From the NCBI GenBank assembly GCA_014381925.1, contig JACNKR010000023.1:1-55061 (forward strand): a DNA stretch of 55,061 nucleotides, in the 5' to 3' direction. Positions within the stretch are counted from its first letter, which is position 1. Every line of letters starts with the position of its first letter. The stretch comes from Fidelibacterota bacterium (GTDB lineage Bacteria; Fidelibacterota; Marinisomatia; SCGC-AAA003-L08; GCA-2689995). Of this stretch, positions 36,726-44,382 are shown piece after piece. A program made the position numbers and the translations under genes. The notes under the pieces are model-generated. The model was not told the DNA's origin. It saw only the letters and a program-made list of their open reading frames with translations, and searched no databases.

Positions 36726-37108
36726 AAACTATCAATTGCCGTTTCTAATAAGGAATTAATATGTTTTGCTTCATCAATCAAATCATCTTCATCTACAAGA
36801 GATAACATCTTTTCAGCGTTAATTGCAGAGACTGTTGTTGATTTGTCATTATTCTCCCATAAAACCACATTACATGGTAATAATAATCCAATTTCTGGAT
36901 TCACTTGCAATGCTTCATGTGCAATTTTAGGATTACATGCACCAAGAATACGATAAGGTTTAAAATCAACATCTAATTTCTTCTTAAATGTATCCTTTAC
37001 ATTTATTTCAGTAATAATTCCAAACCCCTGTGATTGAAGTGCATCTCTTACTTTAGAATCTGCAATATCAATATCATACTTTACTGTTTTTGAATATCCA
37101 ATACTCAT
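36722..37108 (-). CDS. DUF302 family protein
   Basis: The 128-residue protein matches DUF302: GYSKTVKYDIDIADSKVRDALQSQGFGIITEINV in parts, then FKPYRILGACNPKIAHEALQVNPEIGLLLPCNVVLWEN, with conserved Cys in GACNP and LLPCNV. The function is unknown, but DUF302 genes often sit in sulfur-metabolism or redox clusters, as here. It overlaps DUF6132 upstream (TAATG at 37108) and the small selenoprotein candidate downstream (ATGA). Confidence 0.93.
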   Translation of the reverse strand: MSIGYSKTVKYDIDIADSKVRDALQSQGFGIITEINVKDTFKKKLDVDFKPYRILGACNPKIAHEALQVNPEIGLLLPCNVVLWENNDKSTTVSAINAEKMLSLVDEDDLIDEAKHINSLLETAIDSL

Positions 37109-37305
37109 TATTTATTTTCCTTTTTTTTCACCCATAAATCTGGCAAATACCATACAAACCCCATTAATGCTCCGTATGCAGTGCTATTGATTGGGCGAGA
37201 TGTAATTGCGCATGAACCAGAATTACACCCAATAAAATAATAATAGGAATACCCAAAAATTGCACCAATCATTGTAGCTAATAAAATTTTATTTAAATTG
37301 TTCAT
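37108..37305 (-). CDS. DUF6132 family small membrane protein
   Basis: The 65-residue protein has two membrane helices and the conserved GCNSGSCAITSRPINSTAYG motif with two Cys residues. The pattern GCxSGxCxITSxPxxSxxYG is typical of DUF6132, found beside rhodaneses and thioredoxin-like genes. It is coupled to the lipoprotein rhodanese upstream (TAATG at 37305). Confidence 0.85.
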   Translation of the reverse strand: MNNLNKILLATMIGAIFGYSYYYFIGCNSGSCAITSRPINSTAYGALMGFVWYLPDLWVKKKENK

Positions 37306-37682
37306 TATTTTAATTTATTCCATGCAATCATACCACCCTCAACATTAAAAGCATTAATCCTATTTTCTCTTAAAATTTGAGTTGCTTTTCCAGATCTATT
37401 CCCACTTCTACAAACAATATAAACAGGTTTATCATTTATAGATTTTAATTCTTCAATAATGTTATGTATCTCTGATAATGGTTTTAATTGTGACGATGGT
37501 ATATGTCCCAATGGTCCATTAAATTCACTTGCAGTCCTCACATCAATTATTAAAATTGAAAGGTCTTGTCTCATTTTCTGTTTTAATTCCATAGCCGATA
37601 TAGATTCAATTGCTGTAGTTGCAGTTGAACATGAATAAAATAATAGAAAAATGATAAAAATATTAAATAAATTTTTAATCAT
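37305..37682 (-). CDS. Rhodanese-domain lipoprotein
   Basis: The 125-residue protein has a lipobox (FIIFLLFYSC, Cys at about 18) and a single rhodanese domain with IIDVRTASEFNGPLGHIPSS and the active-site loop VCRSGNRSGKA around the catalytic Cys. It would transfer sulfane sulfur in the periplasm. It is coupled to the cytoplasmic rhodanese upstream (TAATG at 37682). Confidence 0.92.
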   Translation of the reverse strand: MIKNLFNIFIIFLLFYSCSTATTAIESISAMELKQKMRQDLSILIIDVRTASEFNGPLGHIPSSQLKPLSEIHNIIEELKSINDKPVYIVCRSGNRSGKATQILRENRINAFNVEGGMIAWNKLK

Positions 37683-37999
37683 TATTTATATGCCCCAATA
37701 CCACCTAATAAATTTAACGAATTAAACCCATTTGAATTTAATACAGCAGTTGCCATTGATGATCTTGATCCTGTTGCACAATAAACAATTATCTCTTTTT
37801 CTTTATGCGAATTTAATTCTGTAATTCTACTTTTCAATTGTCCTACCGGAATATGAAGAGAACCAGAAATACTATTCATTTTTCGTTCGTACCCCTCCCG
37901 TACATCTAAGAGAATACAATTATGTTGCTTTACTTTTTGACGAGCTTCTGGCCCTGTAATTGATGGGTTATTCATCATATTTTTTATAAAATTAAACAT
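37682..37999 (-). CDS. Cytoplasmic single-domain rhodanese
   Basis: The 105-residue protein has no signal. It carries the rhodanese pattern ILLDVREGYERKMNSISGSLHIPVGQL and the catalytic loop YCATGSRSSMA. It is the first gene of the rhodanese-DUF6132-DUF302 run and lies right behind an ECF-type promoter. Together with the lipoprotein rhodanese it could pass sulfane sulfur to the ETHE1-like enzyme downstream. Confidence 0.93.
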   Translation of the reverse strand: MFNFIKNMMNNPSITGPEARQKVKQHNCILLDVREGYERKMNSISGSLHIPVGQLKSRITELNSHKEKEIIVYCATGSRSSMATAVLNSNGFNSLNLLGGIGAYK

Positions 38000-38031
38000 T
38001 CATACCTTTTATTTATTTTGGTTTATATCCT

Positions 38032-38060
38032 TTTGATGAAAGAAATTAAATTTGGTTACA
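38032..38060 (-). promoter_or_regulatory. Putative ECF sigma promoter of the rhodanese operon
   Basis: On the minus strand: TGTAACC (38054-38060), 14 bases, TCATCAAA (38032-38039). The motif starts about 60 bases before the rhodanese start and lies just after the anti-sigma gene. Confidence 0.72.
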
Positions 38061-38063
38061 AAT

Positions 38064-38297
38064 TTATTTTAAATTTAAAGATTTAATTATTCGGTTAGAT
38101 AAATTATTTGGTATATCAGAGTCTTGTTCGTGAGATTTATAAATATTAACTACTTTTTTTATGGAGTCAAAATGAATCCGACATTCAGGACAATTCTCTA
38201 AACTCTTCTTAACTTCTTCACAAATTTCAGAATCGATATCTTCACCAAACTGTTGACAAATTAATTTCATTTCTTCTATAGTATGTACATGTTTCAT
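38064..38297 (-). CDS. Putative zinc-finger anti-sigma factor
   Basis: The 77-residue protein has the Cys pattern ENCPECRIHFDSI of zf-HC2 anti-sigma factors, with further Cys residues at MKLICQQ and SEICEE and two His residues near the start (MKHVHT). No membrane span is visible, so it is a soluble redox or metal-sensing type. It overlaps the sigma gene by four bases (ATGA), the usual sigma/anti-sigma coupling. Confidence 0.8.
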   Translation of the reverse strand: MKHVHTIEEMKLICQQFGEDIDSEICEEVKKSLENCPECRIHFDSIKKVVNIYKSHEQDSDIPNNLSNRIIKSLNLK

Positions 38298-38878
38298 GAA
38301 ACTATCCTTTCTCTGAAATAATCTGTTAAATTTTCTTTTAAGAACATCCGCGCTCGCATCAGTCTAACTTTAACATTCGTCTCTGATAAATTTAAAATTT
38401 TAGCTGTATCTTGAACGGAATTACCTTCAATATCTCTCAAAATAAAAATTACTCTTAATTTACTATTCATCTTTTTTAATAATACATTTAGTTCATTTCT
38501 AAAATCTAAATCCTTTAAATCTTTTTTTTCCAAATAAGGAATCTCAAATGATGGCATCTCATCATGTTGATTATAATCCACCTTATCAAGATTTACATCA
38601 AAATGTGAGGGGTGGTGCTTCCTAAGCTTCTCTAGAGCTGTATTAACGGTAATTCGATATAGCCAAGAGTAAAGTGTGGAATCCCCCTTAAATACATTAA
38701 TTTTATTAATCATTTTTAAAAATGTTTCTTGCAACACATCTTCTGCATCTTCTCTATTTCGCATAAATTTAAATGACAAACCATAGAGTTTTTCTGAATA
38801 CACATTAATAATAATTGATAAAGATTTTTTATCACCTGATTTTGCGAGTTGAATTAACTCTTCTGTAATAGAATCCAT
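38294..38878 (-). CDS. ECF-type RNA polymerase sigma factor
   Basis: The 194-residue protein has sigma region 2 at about 28-90 (YGLSFKFMRNREDAEDVLQETFLKM, then STLYSWLYRITVNTALEKLRK) and region 4 at about 138-185 (LRVIFILRDIEGNSVQDTAKILNLSETNVKVRLMRARMFLK). It lies nine bases after trx and overlaps the anti-sigma gene. It is the natural candidate to recognise the TGTAAC-N14-TCATC motif found here and thus to control its own operon. Confidence 0.95.
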   Translation of the reverse strand: MDSITEELIQLAKSGDKKSLSIIINVYSEKLYGLSFKFMRNREDAEDVLQETFLKMINKINVFKGDSTLYSWLYRITVNTALEKLRKHHPSHFDVNLDKVDYNQHDEMPSFEIPYLEKKDLKDLDFRNELNVLLKKMNSKLRVIFILRDIEGNSVQDTAKILNLSETNVKVRLMRARMFLKENLTDYFRERIVS

Positions 38879-38887
38879 GCCATAAAA

Positions 38888-39229
38888 TTATAACCATGCT
38901 TCTATTTTTTCTATGATATTATTTTTAGGAATTAATCCGACAACGGTATCTTTTAATTTTCCATTTTTATAAATCAGCATTGTAGGTATTCCTCTAATGC
39001 CAAGTTCTCTTGATTTATTATTTTCATCTGAATTTAATTTGCAAATTTTAACATTGCCTTCAATTTCATTTGAAATTTCATCAATTACTGGTCCAAGTAT
39101 TTTACATGGTCCACACCATGGAGCCCATACATCAACGAGTGTAACCCCATCAAAATTTATTACTTCATCATTCCATGTATCATCTGTTACATGCACTGTC
39201 TTACTTTCTTTTTTAAAAAATCCAAACAT
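38888..39229 (-). CDS. Thioredoxin
   Basis: The 113-residue protein has the thioredoxin active site VDVWAPWCGPCKILGPVIDEI and the cis-Pro RGIPTMLIYKNGK. The first 16 residues (MFGFFKKESKTVHVTD) are unusual, but no signal peptide is present. It heads the operon with the ECF sigma and anti-sigma genes and has the ECF motif in front, which suggests a thiol-stress response. Confidence 0.94.
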   Translation of the reverse strand: MFGFFKKESKTVHVTDDTWNDEVINFDGVTLVDVWAPWCGPCKILGPVIDEISNEIEGNVKICKLNSDENNKSRELGIRGIPTMLIYKNGKLKDTVVGLIPKNNIIEKIEAWL

Positions 39230-39248
39230 TGTATTCTCCTTTTATTAC

Positions 39249-39277
39249 TTTGATGATTGAATTTTCGATTGGTTACA
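39249..39277 (-). promoter_or_regulatory. Putative ECF sigma promoter of the thioredoxin-sigma operon
   Basis: On the minus strand: TGTAACC (39271-39277), 14 bases, TCATCAAA (39249-39256). It matches the rhodanese promoter at every motif position although the 14-base spacer differs. Confidence 0.72.
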
Positions 39278-39303
39278 AAATTAATTAAGATTAAAATATA
39301 TTA

Positions 39304-39726
39304 CTACATTTTATAATCATTTCGTTCTGATGAAATATCAGATAAATATTGAACAAATTCCCAGTCATTGCCTTCTGCATCATGAAAATAAATTCGTTTT
39401 CGATGAGGATGATTATTCGGAATTGTTGAGTTATTATAACCTGCATTTGTTAATCGAGTTTTAATTTCCTCTACATTTTCGACTTCAAATGCAATATGAT
39501 TTACTCCTGGAAATCCTGCATACGGAATCCAAGGTTTAGGCGGTGTTAATGTGGCTTGTTCTAATGCAAAGTAAATTGTTTCCGTGCCAATATGCACCCA
39601 TCTATTTCCATCTGCGCCAATAGCATCATGTCTTATTTTAAATTTAGGAAATGCTGTTTGTAAAAAGTGAATCATCGCATCAATATCTTTGACACATAAA
39701 TTTACATGTTCTATTTTAATTTTCAT
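39304..39726 (-). CDS. Glyoxalase/VOC family protein
   Basis: The 140-residue protein shows one VOC domain: KIEHVNLCVKDIDAMIHFLQTAF at the start, a central GVNHIAFEVENVEEIKTRL and the end segment RIYFHDAEGNDWEFVQYLSD. His at HVN, His at NHIAF and Glu in WEFVQ could be the metal ligands. The substrate is unknown. It is not closely coupled to its neighbours and lies divergent from the HesB-like gene. Confidence 0.85.
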   Translation of the reverse strand: MKIKIEHVNLCVKDIDAMIHFLQTAFPKFKIRHDAIGADGNRWVHIGTETIYFALEQATLTPPKPWIPYAGFPGVNHIAFEVENVEEIKTRLTNAGYNNSTIPNNHPHRKRIYFHDAEGNDWEFVQYLSDISSERNDYKM

Positions 39727-39757
39727 TACGTAATTTAGAATTAATAATAAATTAAAA

Positions 39758-39786
39758 TGTAACCATTTTCAAAAAGAACCATCATA
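39758..39786 (+). promoter_or_regulatory. Putative ECF sigma promoter of the HesB-like selenoprotein
   Basis: On the plus strand: TGTAACC (39758-39764), 14 bases, CCATCATA (39779-39786). The spacing is the same as at the other four sites, with a less perfect -10 part. It lies about 30 bases before the start codon. Confidence 0.5.
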
Positions 39787-39815
39787 ATATTAAATAAAAA
39801 AAATGGAAAATGAAT

Positions 39816-40094
39816 ATGAATATTACAAGCAACGCAAAACCAATTATTAATGAAATATTAGATGATAATAAAGGGAAATTTCTGCGAATTTATATGGCTG
39901 GTGTTGGCTGAGGTGGCCCACGCTTAGGAATGGCTCTGGATGAGCACCAACAGACAGATAAAAAATATAACTTAAATGGAATAGAAATAATTATAAGCCA
40001 ACAAGACCAAAAAATAATTAATGGGTTTACTATTGATTACATCGATAACTATAATGGAAAAGGTTTAGTTATCAACTCCTCCGGTTCATGTTAA
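39816..40094 (+). CDS. HesB/IscA-like selenoprotein (in-frame TGA)
   Basis: Reading TGA (39909-39911) as selenocysteine gives 92 residues with the HesB-like core FLRIYMAGVG-Sec-GGPRLGMALDEH. The IscA/HesB family has Cys at this position, so Sec for Cys is the expected replacement; HesB-like selenoproteins are a known bacterial family. The frame goes on through IIISQQDQKIINGFTIDYID to VINSSGSC, the position of the C-terminal cluster Cys. Without readthrough the product would be 31 residues. The likely role is iron-sulfur binding or transfer. A stem-loop after the TGA and a terminator at 40119-40146 support a real gene. Confidence 0.85.
39909..39948 (+). promoter_or_regulatory. Candidate SECIS element of the HesB-like gene
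   Basis: After the TGA, GGTG (39912-39915) can pair with CACC (39945-39948) and CTTA (39923-39926) with TGAG (39941-39944), leaving a seven-base bulge on the 5' side and a G-rich 14-base loop. Hand-folded only. Confidence 0.4.
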
Positions 40095-40118
40095 TTAACA
40101 TAAAATAATAGTAAAACC

Positions 40119-40146
40119 AAAAAGCCCCAGTTTCCTGGGGCTTTTT
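40119..40146. terminator. Bidirectional terminator
   Basis: A 12-bp stem (40119-40130 with 40135-40146) with loop TTTC carries A and T runs on both sides. It can end both the plus-strand HesB-like gene and the minus-strand surface-protein gene. Confidence 0.9.
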
Positions 40147-40173
40147 AATTAAAACGAAAAGTGCTTTAAAATA

Positions 40174-42960
40174 TTATTTCAATAACATCACTTTTTCAGA
40201 TTTAGTAAATTCACCAGCGATAAATCTCACAAAATAAATACCACTAGGTTGATTACCTGCATCCCAAGAAGCAGAGTAACTTCCTGCATTTTGGAACCCA
40301 TTTTGAAGTTCAGCAACTTTTGATCCAGATGCATCATAAATAGTAATATTTACATTTACATCTTCAGGAATTGCATACTCAAATTGAGTTACAGGATTAA
40401 ACGGATTTGGATATAATTCTGACACGATATAATTTTCAGGAATTACAGTGGTTACTGTATTTACAACCGAACTATATAAATCAGTGACTACGCCTGAGTT
40501 TACATTAAGTGTTCCAAAATATGAAATAGTCATTTCATCTGATAATTGCTTACCATCAGTTGTAAATGCTAATACTTTTGAATCACTATGATATAAATTC
40601 CACCCATTTGGTAATTGAGAATTATTGATTGTGAAATCACCATCAACATCTAATTCAAATCCTGCAATAGAACCATTCGATTTTATAGTAATATTTTCTG
40701 AATCAACAATTACAGATGCTTCATTAATTGAAGTTCCTTTTGCAATACCATCAGCTAAAATAATATTTACTATTGCAATAATATCAACTACATTTGCAGA
40801 ACCATCAAAATTCATATCAGCAGCAGCCATTTCATTTGGAGTTAATTCTTCGCCACCCACAATTGAATTTACAACAACTAAGATATCAAGAACATTAATA
40901 GTTAAATCACCGTTTACATCACCCATTATTACAGTCATTTCTGTACTTGCACAATCGCCAATGCCAACAGAGATTGGATTACCATCAGAATCTGATAATA
41001 CAATTGATTCTATACACACATCGGTATCACCTTCATAATCAAATGTTAATGAAACTAATGTTCCTTCACCAGCTGGAATTGTAGATCCATCAAAAGAGAA
41101 ACCAAGAACTATTCCATCTTCACCCATTTGAATTTGGAATCCTGCATCTGCCGCCATACCACCTTCTGCACTTGTTAATACAACATCAGTAGGATTACCA
41201 GATATTACAAATTGGAATCCAGCGACATCGAGTGATGATTCCATATGAACATCTAAAGCACCTGTGGCTCCATTACCTGTAAAACTAACCATCGCATCAG
41301 GAGCACCTAAAGTAGATTCACACGTATTCATCGTTAGTTCAGATTCACCTTCAGAATATAATGAAGAAAGTTGATAACAATATTCTGAACTTTCCATAAC
41401 ATCATAATCTGTGTACATTGTTGTATTAGCATCTAAGTTTCCTACTAATAATTCACCATTACGATATAAGTTATATCCTAATAATTCTCGAGTTGTACTT
41501 TGATTAGATAAATTAATATTAAATTTATCATTTTCAATTGGTCTTAACACTCGCGAATTACGAACTTGATAATATTCTTTTGTTACTTCTCGGCTTTGTT
41601 TTAAATCATTATAGAATTCAATTTTCATAGCAGAAGTTGCACCTTCACCTGTTCCAACAATTCCATTGCCACACGCGCCTTCTTCTTCACAAGATGTACA
41701 ATCAATACCATAGTAACTTAAATCATCACATGTATATCCATAATTTAAATAATATCCACATGTTGACTCAGTACAACTGACAGGGGCACAATCAGCTTCA
41801 TCAGATGCATCTACACAGTCTTCCCAACCATCACAAATATAATAATCTGGTACGCAACCTTCTGGAGAATATTGTGTCCAGTTTGATTCATCATCACCAC
41901 AGTAGAATCCACCAGCGTCTGCACATGCTTCTGCACCACCACCAGTTCCACCACCACAGTCAGCAGCATCATAAGAACCATTATCACAACATTCTGCCAT
42001 TACTTCATCAGAACCGTCAGCACAATCTGGTCCCCAAGTTGCATTTCCATTATCAACGGAACCATCACAGTAGTATGATGCAGGAATACAGCCACCATCA
42101 GCACATTCCCATTCATCAGCAGCACATCCATTTCCGCCGCCGCCGCCGCCACCGTTACCGTCGCAGTCACCACCATCAAAATTAAAAAATTCACAATCTA
42201 AATACATTCCCCATGTACCATCATCACAATAGGTATCACCTATCCATGAATTTGCAGTTGCTTCATCCACACATTGTAGTTCACAATCTGTTATACAGCT
42301 TGCAGCACCACAACCATCACATGGTTCTCCAACACCTTCAGGATCTGGGTTTCCACCACCACCTGCAGGAGCAGACCAACTAATTGTAATTGAACCAAAA
42401 TCTCCAGTTGCATTTACATTTGTAGGTGGACCTGTTTGTTCACCTCCACCGCCACCACCTAAACATTCATCCCAGTAGTCAGGGCAACAATCACCATATC
42501 CTTCACATAAATCATCACAATAACAAGACCCCGCATTTTCACCACAGAACCCAACACAAGACCCATCGTTTCCACCACCGCCACCATCACAAGCACCTTC
42601 TGCTTCACAGGCAGCACAATCAATATCATAATACGCTAAATCATCACAAGAATAACCATAATTCAAATAATAACCACAGACAGACTCAGCACAACCAATT
42701 TCGCCACAATTATCATTATTTCCACTTGGATCAAGACAATTATTTGCAGCACATGGGCCAGTTACAGCATCACAACTATAATCTGCATCAATACATGTCG
42801 ATTCACAACAATCTCCACCGTCCCACTCACATGTTTCATTATTATTTCCAGAGTCACAATAACCATCCGCTATCCAAGTTGAATTCCCACCAATGTCATC
42901 ACATTGAGCAAAAATTGCAGATAATGATATTATACTCATTAATAAAAATTTAATTTTCAT
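40174..42960 (-). CDS. Large secreted multidomain protein with Notch-LNR, LDL-receptor and somatomedin-B-like modules, dockerin and T9SS sorting domain
   Basis: The 928-residue protein starts with a signal peptide (about 1-19). Cys-rich modules follow: LNR/Notch-like units (WIADGYCDSGNNNETCEWDGG and WIGDTYCDDG...FNFDGGDC), a somatomedin-B-like unit (CVGFCGENAGSCYCDD), two LDL-receptor class A units (ECADGGCIPASYYCDGS...DCADGSDE and ICDGWEDCVDASDE), and repeats of CGYYLNYGYSCDDLAYYDID. Poly-Gly linkers join them. Next are a fragmentary FN3 domain, a cohesin-like domain (about 555-670), dockerin repeats (about 680-735; DVNGDLTINVLDILVVVN) and the T9SS sorting domain (ELYPNPFNPVTQFEYAIP to KVMLLK). 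It is a surface adhesin-like protein; partners are unknown. Confidence 0.85.
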   Translation of the reverse strand: MKIKFLLMSIISLSAIFAQCDDIGGNSTWIADGYCDSGNNNETCEWDGGDCCESTCIDADYSCDAVTGPCAANNCLDPSGNNDNCGEIGCAESVCGYYLNYGYSCDDLAYYDIDCAACEAEGACDGGGGGNDGSCVGFCGENAGSCYCDDLCEGYGDCCPDYWDECLGGGGGGEQTGPPTNVNATGDFGSITISWSAPAGGGGNPDPEGVGEPCDGCGAASCITDCELQCVDEATANSWIGDTYCDDGTWGMYLDCEFFNFDGGDCDGNGGGGGGGNGCAADEWECADGGCIPASYYCDGSVDNGNATWGPDCADGSDEVMAECCDNGSYDAADCGGGTGGGAEACADAGGFYCGDDESNWTQYSPEGCVPDYYICDGWEDCVDASDEADCAPVSCTESTCGYYLNYGYTCDDLSYYGIDCTSCEEEGACGNGIVGTGEGATSAMKIEFYNDLKQSREVTKEYYQVRNSRVLRPIENDKFNINLSNQSTTRELLGYNLYRNGELLVGNLDANTTMYTDYDVMESSEYCYQLSSLYSEGESELTMNTCESTLGAPDAMVSFTGNGATGALDVHMESSLDVAGFQFVISGNPTDVVLTSAEGGMAADAGFQIQMGEDGIVLGFSFDGSTIPAGEGTLVSLTFDYEGDTDVCIESIVLSDSDGNPISVGIGDCASTEMTVIMGDVNGDLTINVLDILVVVNSIVGGEELTPNEMAAADMNFDGSANVVDIIAIVNIILADGIAKGTSINEASVIVDSENITIKSNGSIAGFELDVDGDFTINNSQLPNGWNLYHSDSKVLAFTTDGKQLSDEMTISYFGTLNVNSGVVTDLYSSVVNTVTTVIPENYIVSELYPNPFNPVTQFEYAIPEDVNVNITIYDASGSKVAELQNGFQNAGSYSASWDAGNQPSGIYFVRFIAGEFTKSEKVMLLK

Positions 42961-43197
42961 TTATTTCTCCATTTTGTTTTTATTTTAATAAACTCAAATT
43001 TGTGCACATCAACAGAACAGAAGTTCACAAAATTGCTTTTTCTCACACATAATTATAAAAATAATTCTTTAAATAAAGTTAATTAAAATATGTAACAGCT
43101 TTTTGCCAAGGAAATTATTTTCTTTTAATTTTTTTTTCATATAAAATATTGATGAATATTAATCTTAATTTTTAGTTCTTAAATTTTTATACTTATT
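42961..43197. other. Gene-free divergent promoter region
   Basis: No gene was seen in these 237 bases between the large surface-protein gene (minus) and rsmE (plus). They are AT-rich; a TGTAACA at 43091-43097 lacks a partner -10 motif. Confidence 0.5.
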
Positions 43198-43914
43198 TTG
43201 AAATTCAACCAAAAAAATATACTATTTTATTCACCGCAAAAATTCTCCACACATATTGAATTAAATAAAGGAGAATCAATTCATTGTTTAAATGTAATGC
43301 GTTTAGCTTTAAATGATGAAATAAATGTGACAAATGGACTAGGTGAAATTGCGAGATGTAAAATAATTGATCCAATTCCTAATTCATGTAAATTAGAAAT
43401 TATTAATATTTCAACTATTCAAAATACAAATGGAAAAAAAATTCATATTGCAATATCACCTACAAAAAACATAAATCGCTTTGAATGGTTTATTGAAAAA
43501 GTTGTTGAATTGGGAGTAAGAGAAATTACACCTATTATTTCCCAGCGTACAGAAAGAGATAAATTTAATTTTAATCGAATAAATAAGAAAATAATAACGG
43601 CATTAAAACAATCATACAATGCACATTTACCAAAATTAAATCCTTTTATAAAATTTTCTAATTTTATTTCAACCGAAAATAATGATCAAAAAATCATTTG
43701 CCATAATGAAAATAACCATATTTCATTTTTAAAAGATGAAATTATTAAAAATAATAATTATACAATTTTAATAGGTCCAGAGGGTGGCTTTACAAATGAA
43801 GAAGTATTATTAGCAGAAAAACATAATTATAAACAATCGCTTTTAGGAAATTCCAAATATAGAACAGAAACAGCTGGAATTTTAGCTTGTCATACAATTC
43901 ATTTATTTGCATGA
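43198..43914 (+). CDS. rsmE: 16S rRNA m3U1498 methyltransferase
   Basis: The 238-residue protein is of the SPOUT class. It shows an N-terminal PUA-like domain with HCLNVMRLALNDEINVTNG, then HIAISPTKNINRFEWFIEKVVELGVREITPIISQRTERD (read in parts), and the knot motif LIGPEGGFTNEEV with LGNSKYRTETAGILA at the end. It methylates U1498 of 16S rRNA. The start is TTG 43198, the only start that keeps the N-terminal domain; no strong ribosome binding site precedes it. It overlaps tadA by four bases (ATGA). Confidence 0.94.
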   Translation: MKFNQKNILFYSPQKFSTHIELNKGESIHCLNVMRLALNDEINVTNGLGEIARCKIIDPIPNSCKLEIINISTIQNTNGKKIHIAISPTKNINRFEWFIEKVVELGVREITPIISQRTERDKFNFNRINKKIITALKQSYNAHLPKLNPFIKFSNFISTENNDQKIICHNENNHISFLKDEIIKNNNYTILIGPEGGFTNEEVLLAEKHNYKQSLLGNSKYRTETAGILACHTIHLFA

Positions 43915-44381
43915 ATCAAAACCAATTTCAAATATTAAATAAATTTATGAAAATTGCCCTTCAACAGGCACAAATTGCTTATGATAAAAATGAAACACCC
44001 GTGGGTGCAATAATTGTTCATGAAGGTAAAATTATTGGGAAAGGTTTTAATCAAGTTGAAAAACTTCAAGATGCAACAGCACATGCTGAAATAATTGCCA
44101 TAACTTCTGCAGAAAATACAATTGGAAACTGGCGATTAAAAAATTGTGATATTTATGTTACCTTAGAACCCTGTATTATGTGTGCTGGAGCTATAATTAA
44201 TTCGCGGATTAGAAATGTATATTTTGGAGCTTATGATAAAAAATTAGGTGGATGTACATCATTATATAATTTGTGTAATGACCCAAGATTAAATCATAAA
44301 AGTGGTATAAAGGGTGGAATTATGGAGATTGATTGTAATTGGATATTAAATGAATTCTTTCAAAAAATAAGACAAAAATGA
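43911..44381 (+). CDS. tadA: tRNA-specific adenosine deaminase
   Basis: TadA deaminates A34 to inosine in tRNA-Arg. The 156-residue protein has the zinc deaminase motifs ATAHAEIIAI (His-Ala-Glu) and TLEPCIMCAGAII (two Cys), and EIDCNWILNEFF near the end. ATG 43911 overlaps the rsmE stop and is preferred to a longer TTG start at 43887. Its 3' end is convergent with the Crp/Fnr gene. Confidence 0.94.
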   Translation: MNQNQFQILNKFMKIALQQAQIAYDKNETPVGAIIVHEGKIIGKGFNQVEKLQDATAHAEIIAITSAENTIGNWRLKNCDIYVTLEPCIMCAGAIINSRIRNVYFGAYDKKLGGCTSLYNLCNDPRLNHKSGIKGGIMEIDCNWILNEFFQKIRQK

Positions 44382-44382
44382 T

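Noticed and set aside
41805..42953. Long plus-strand His/Gln/Asn-rich frames opposite the large surface protein
   Set aside because: They are the antisense of Cys/Asp/Gly-rich coding sequence; composition and lack of starts and domains mark them as shadows.
43091..43097. TGTAACA before rsmE as a sixth ECF site
   Set aside because: Fourteen bases downstream there is no TCATC-like element, and the last base of the -35 differs.
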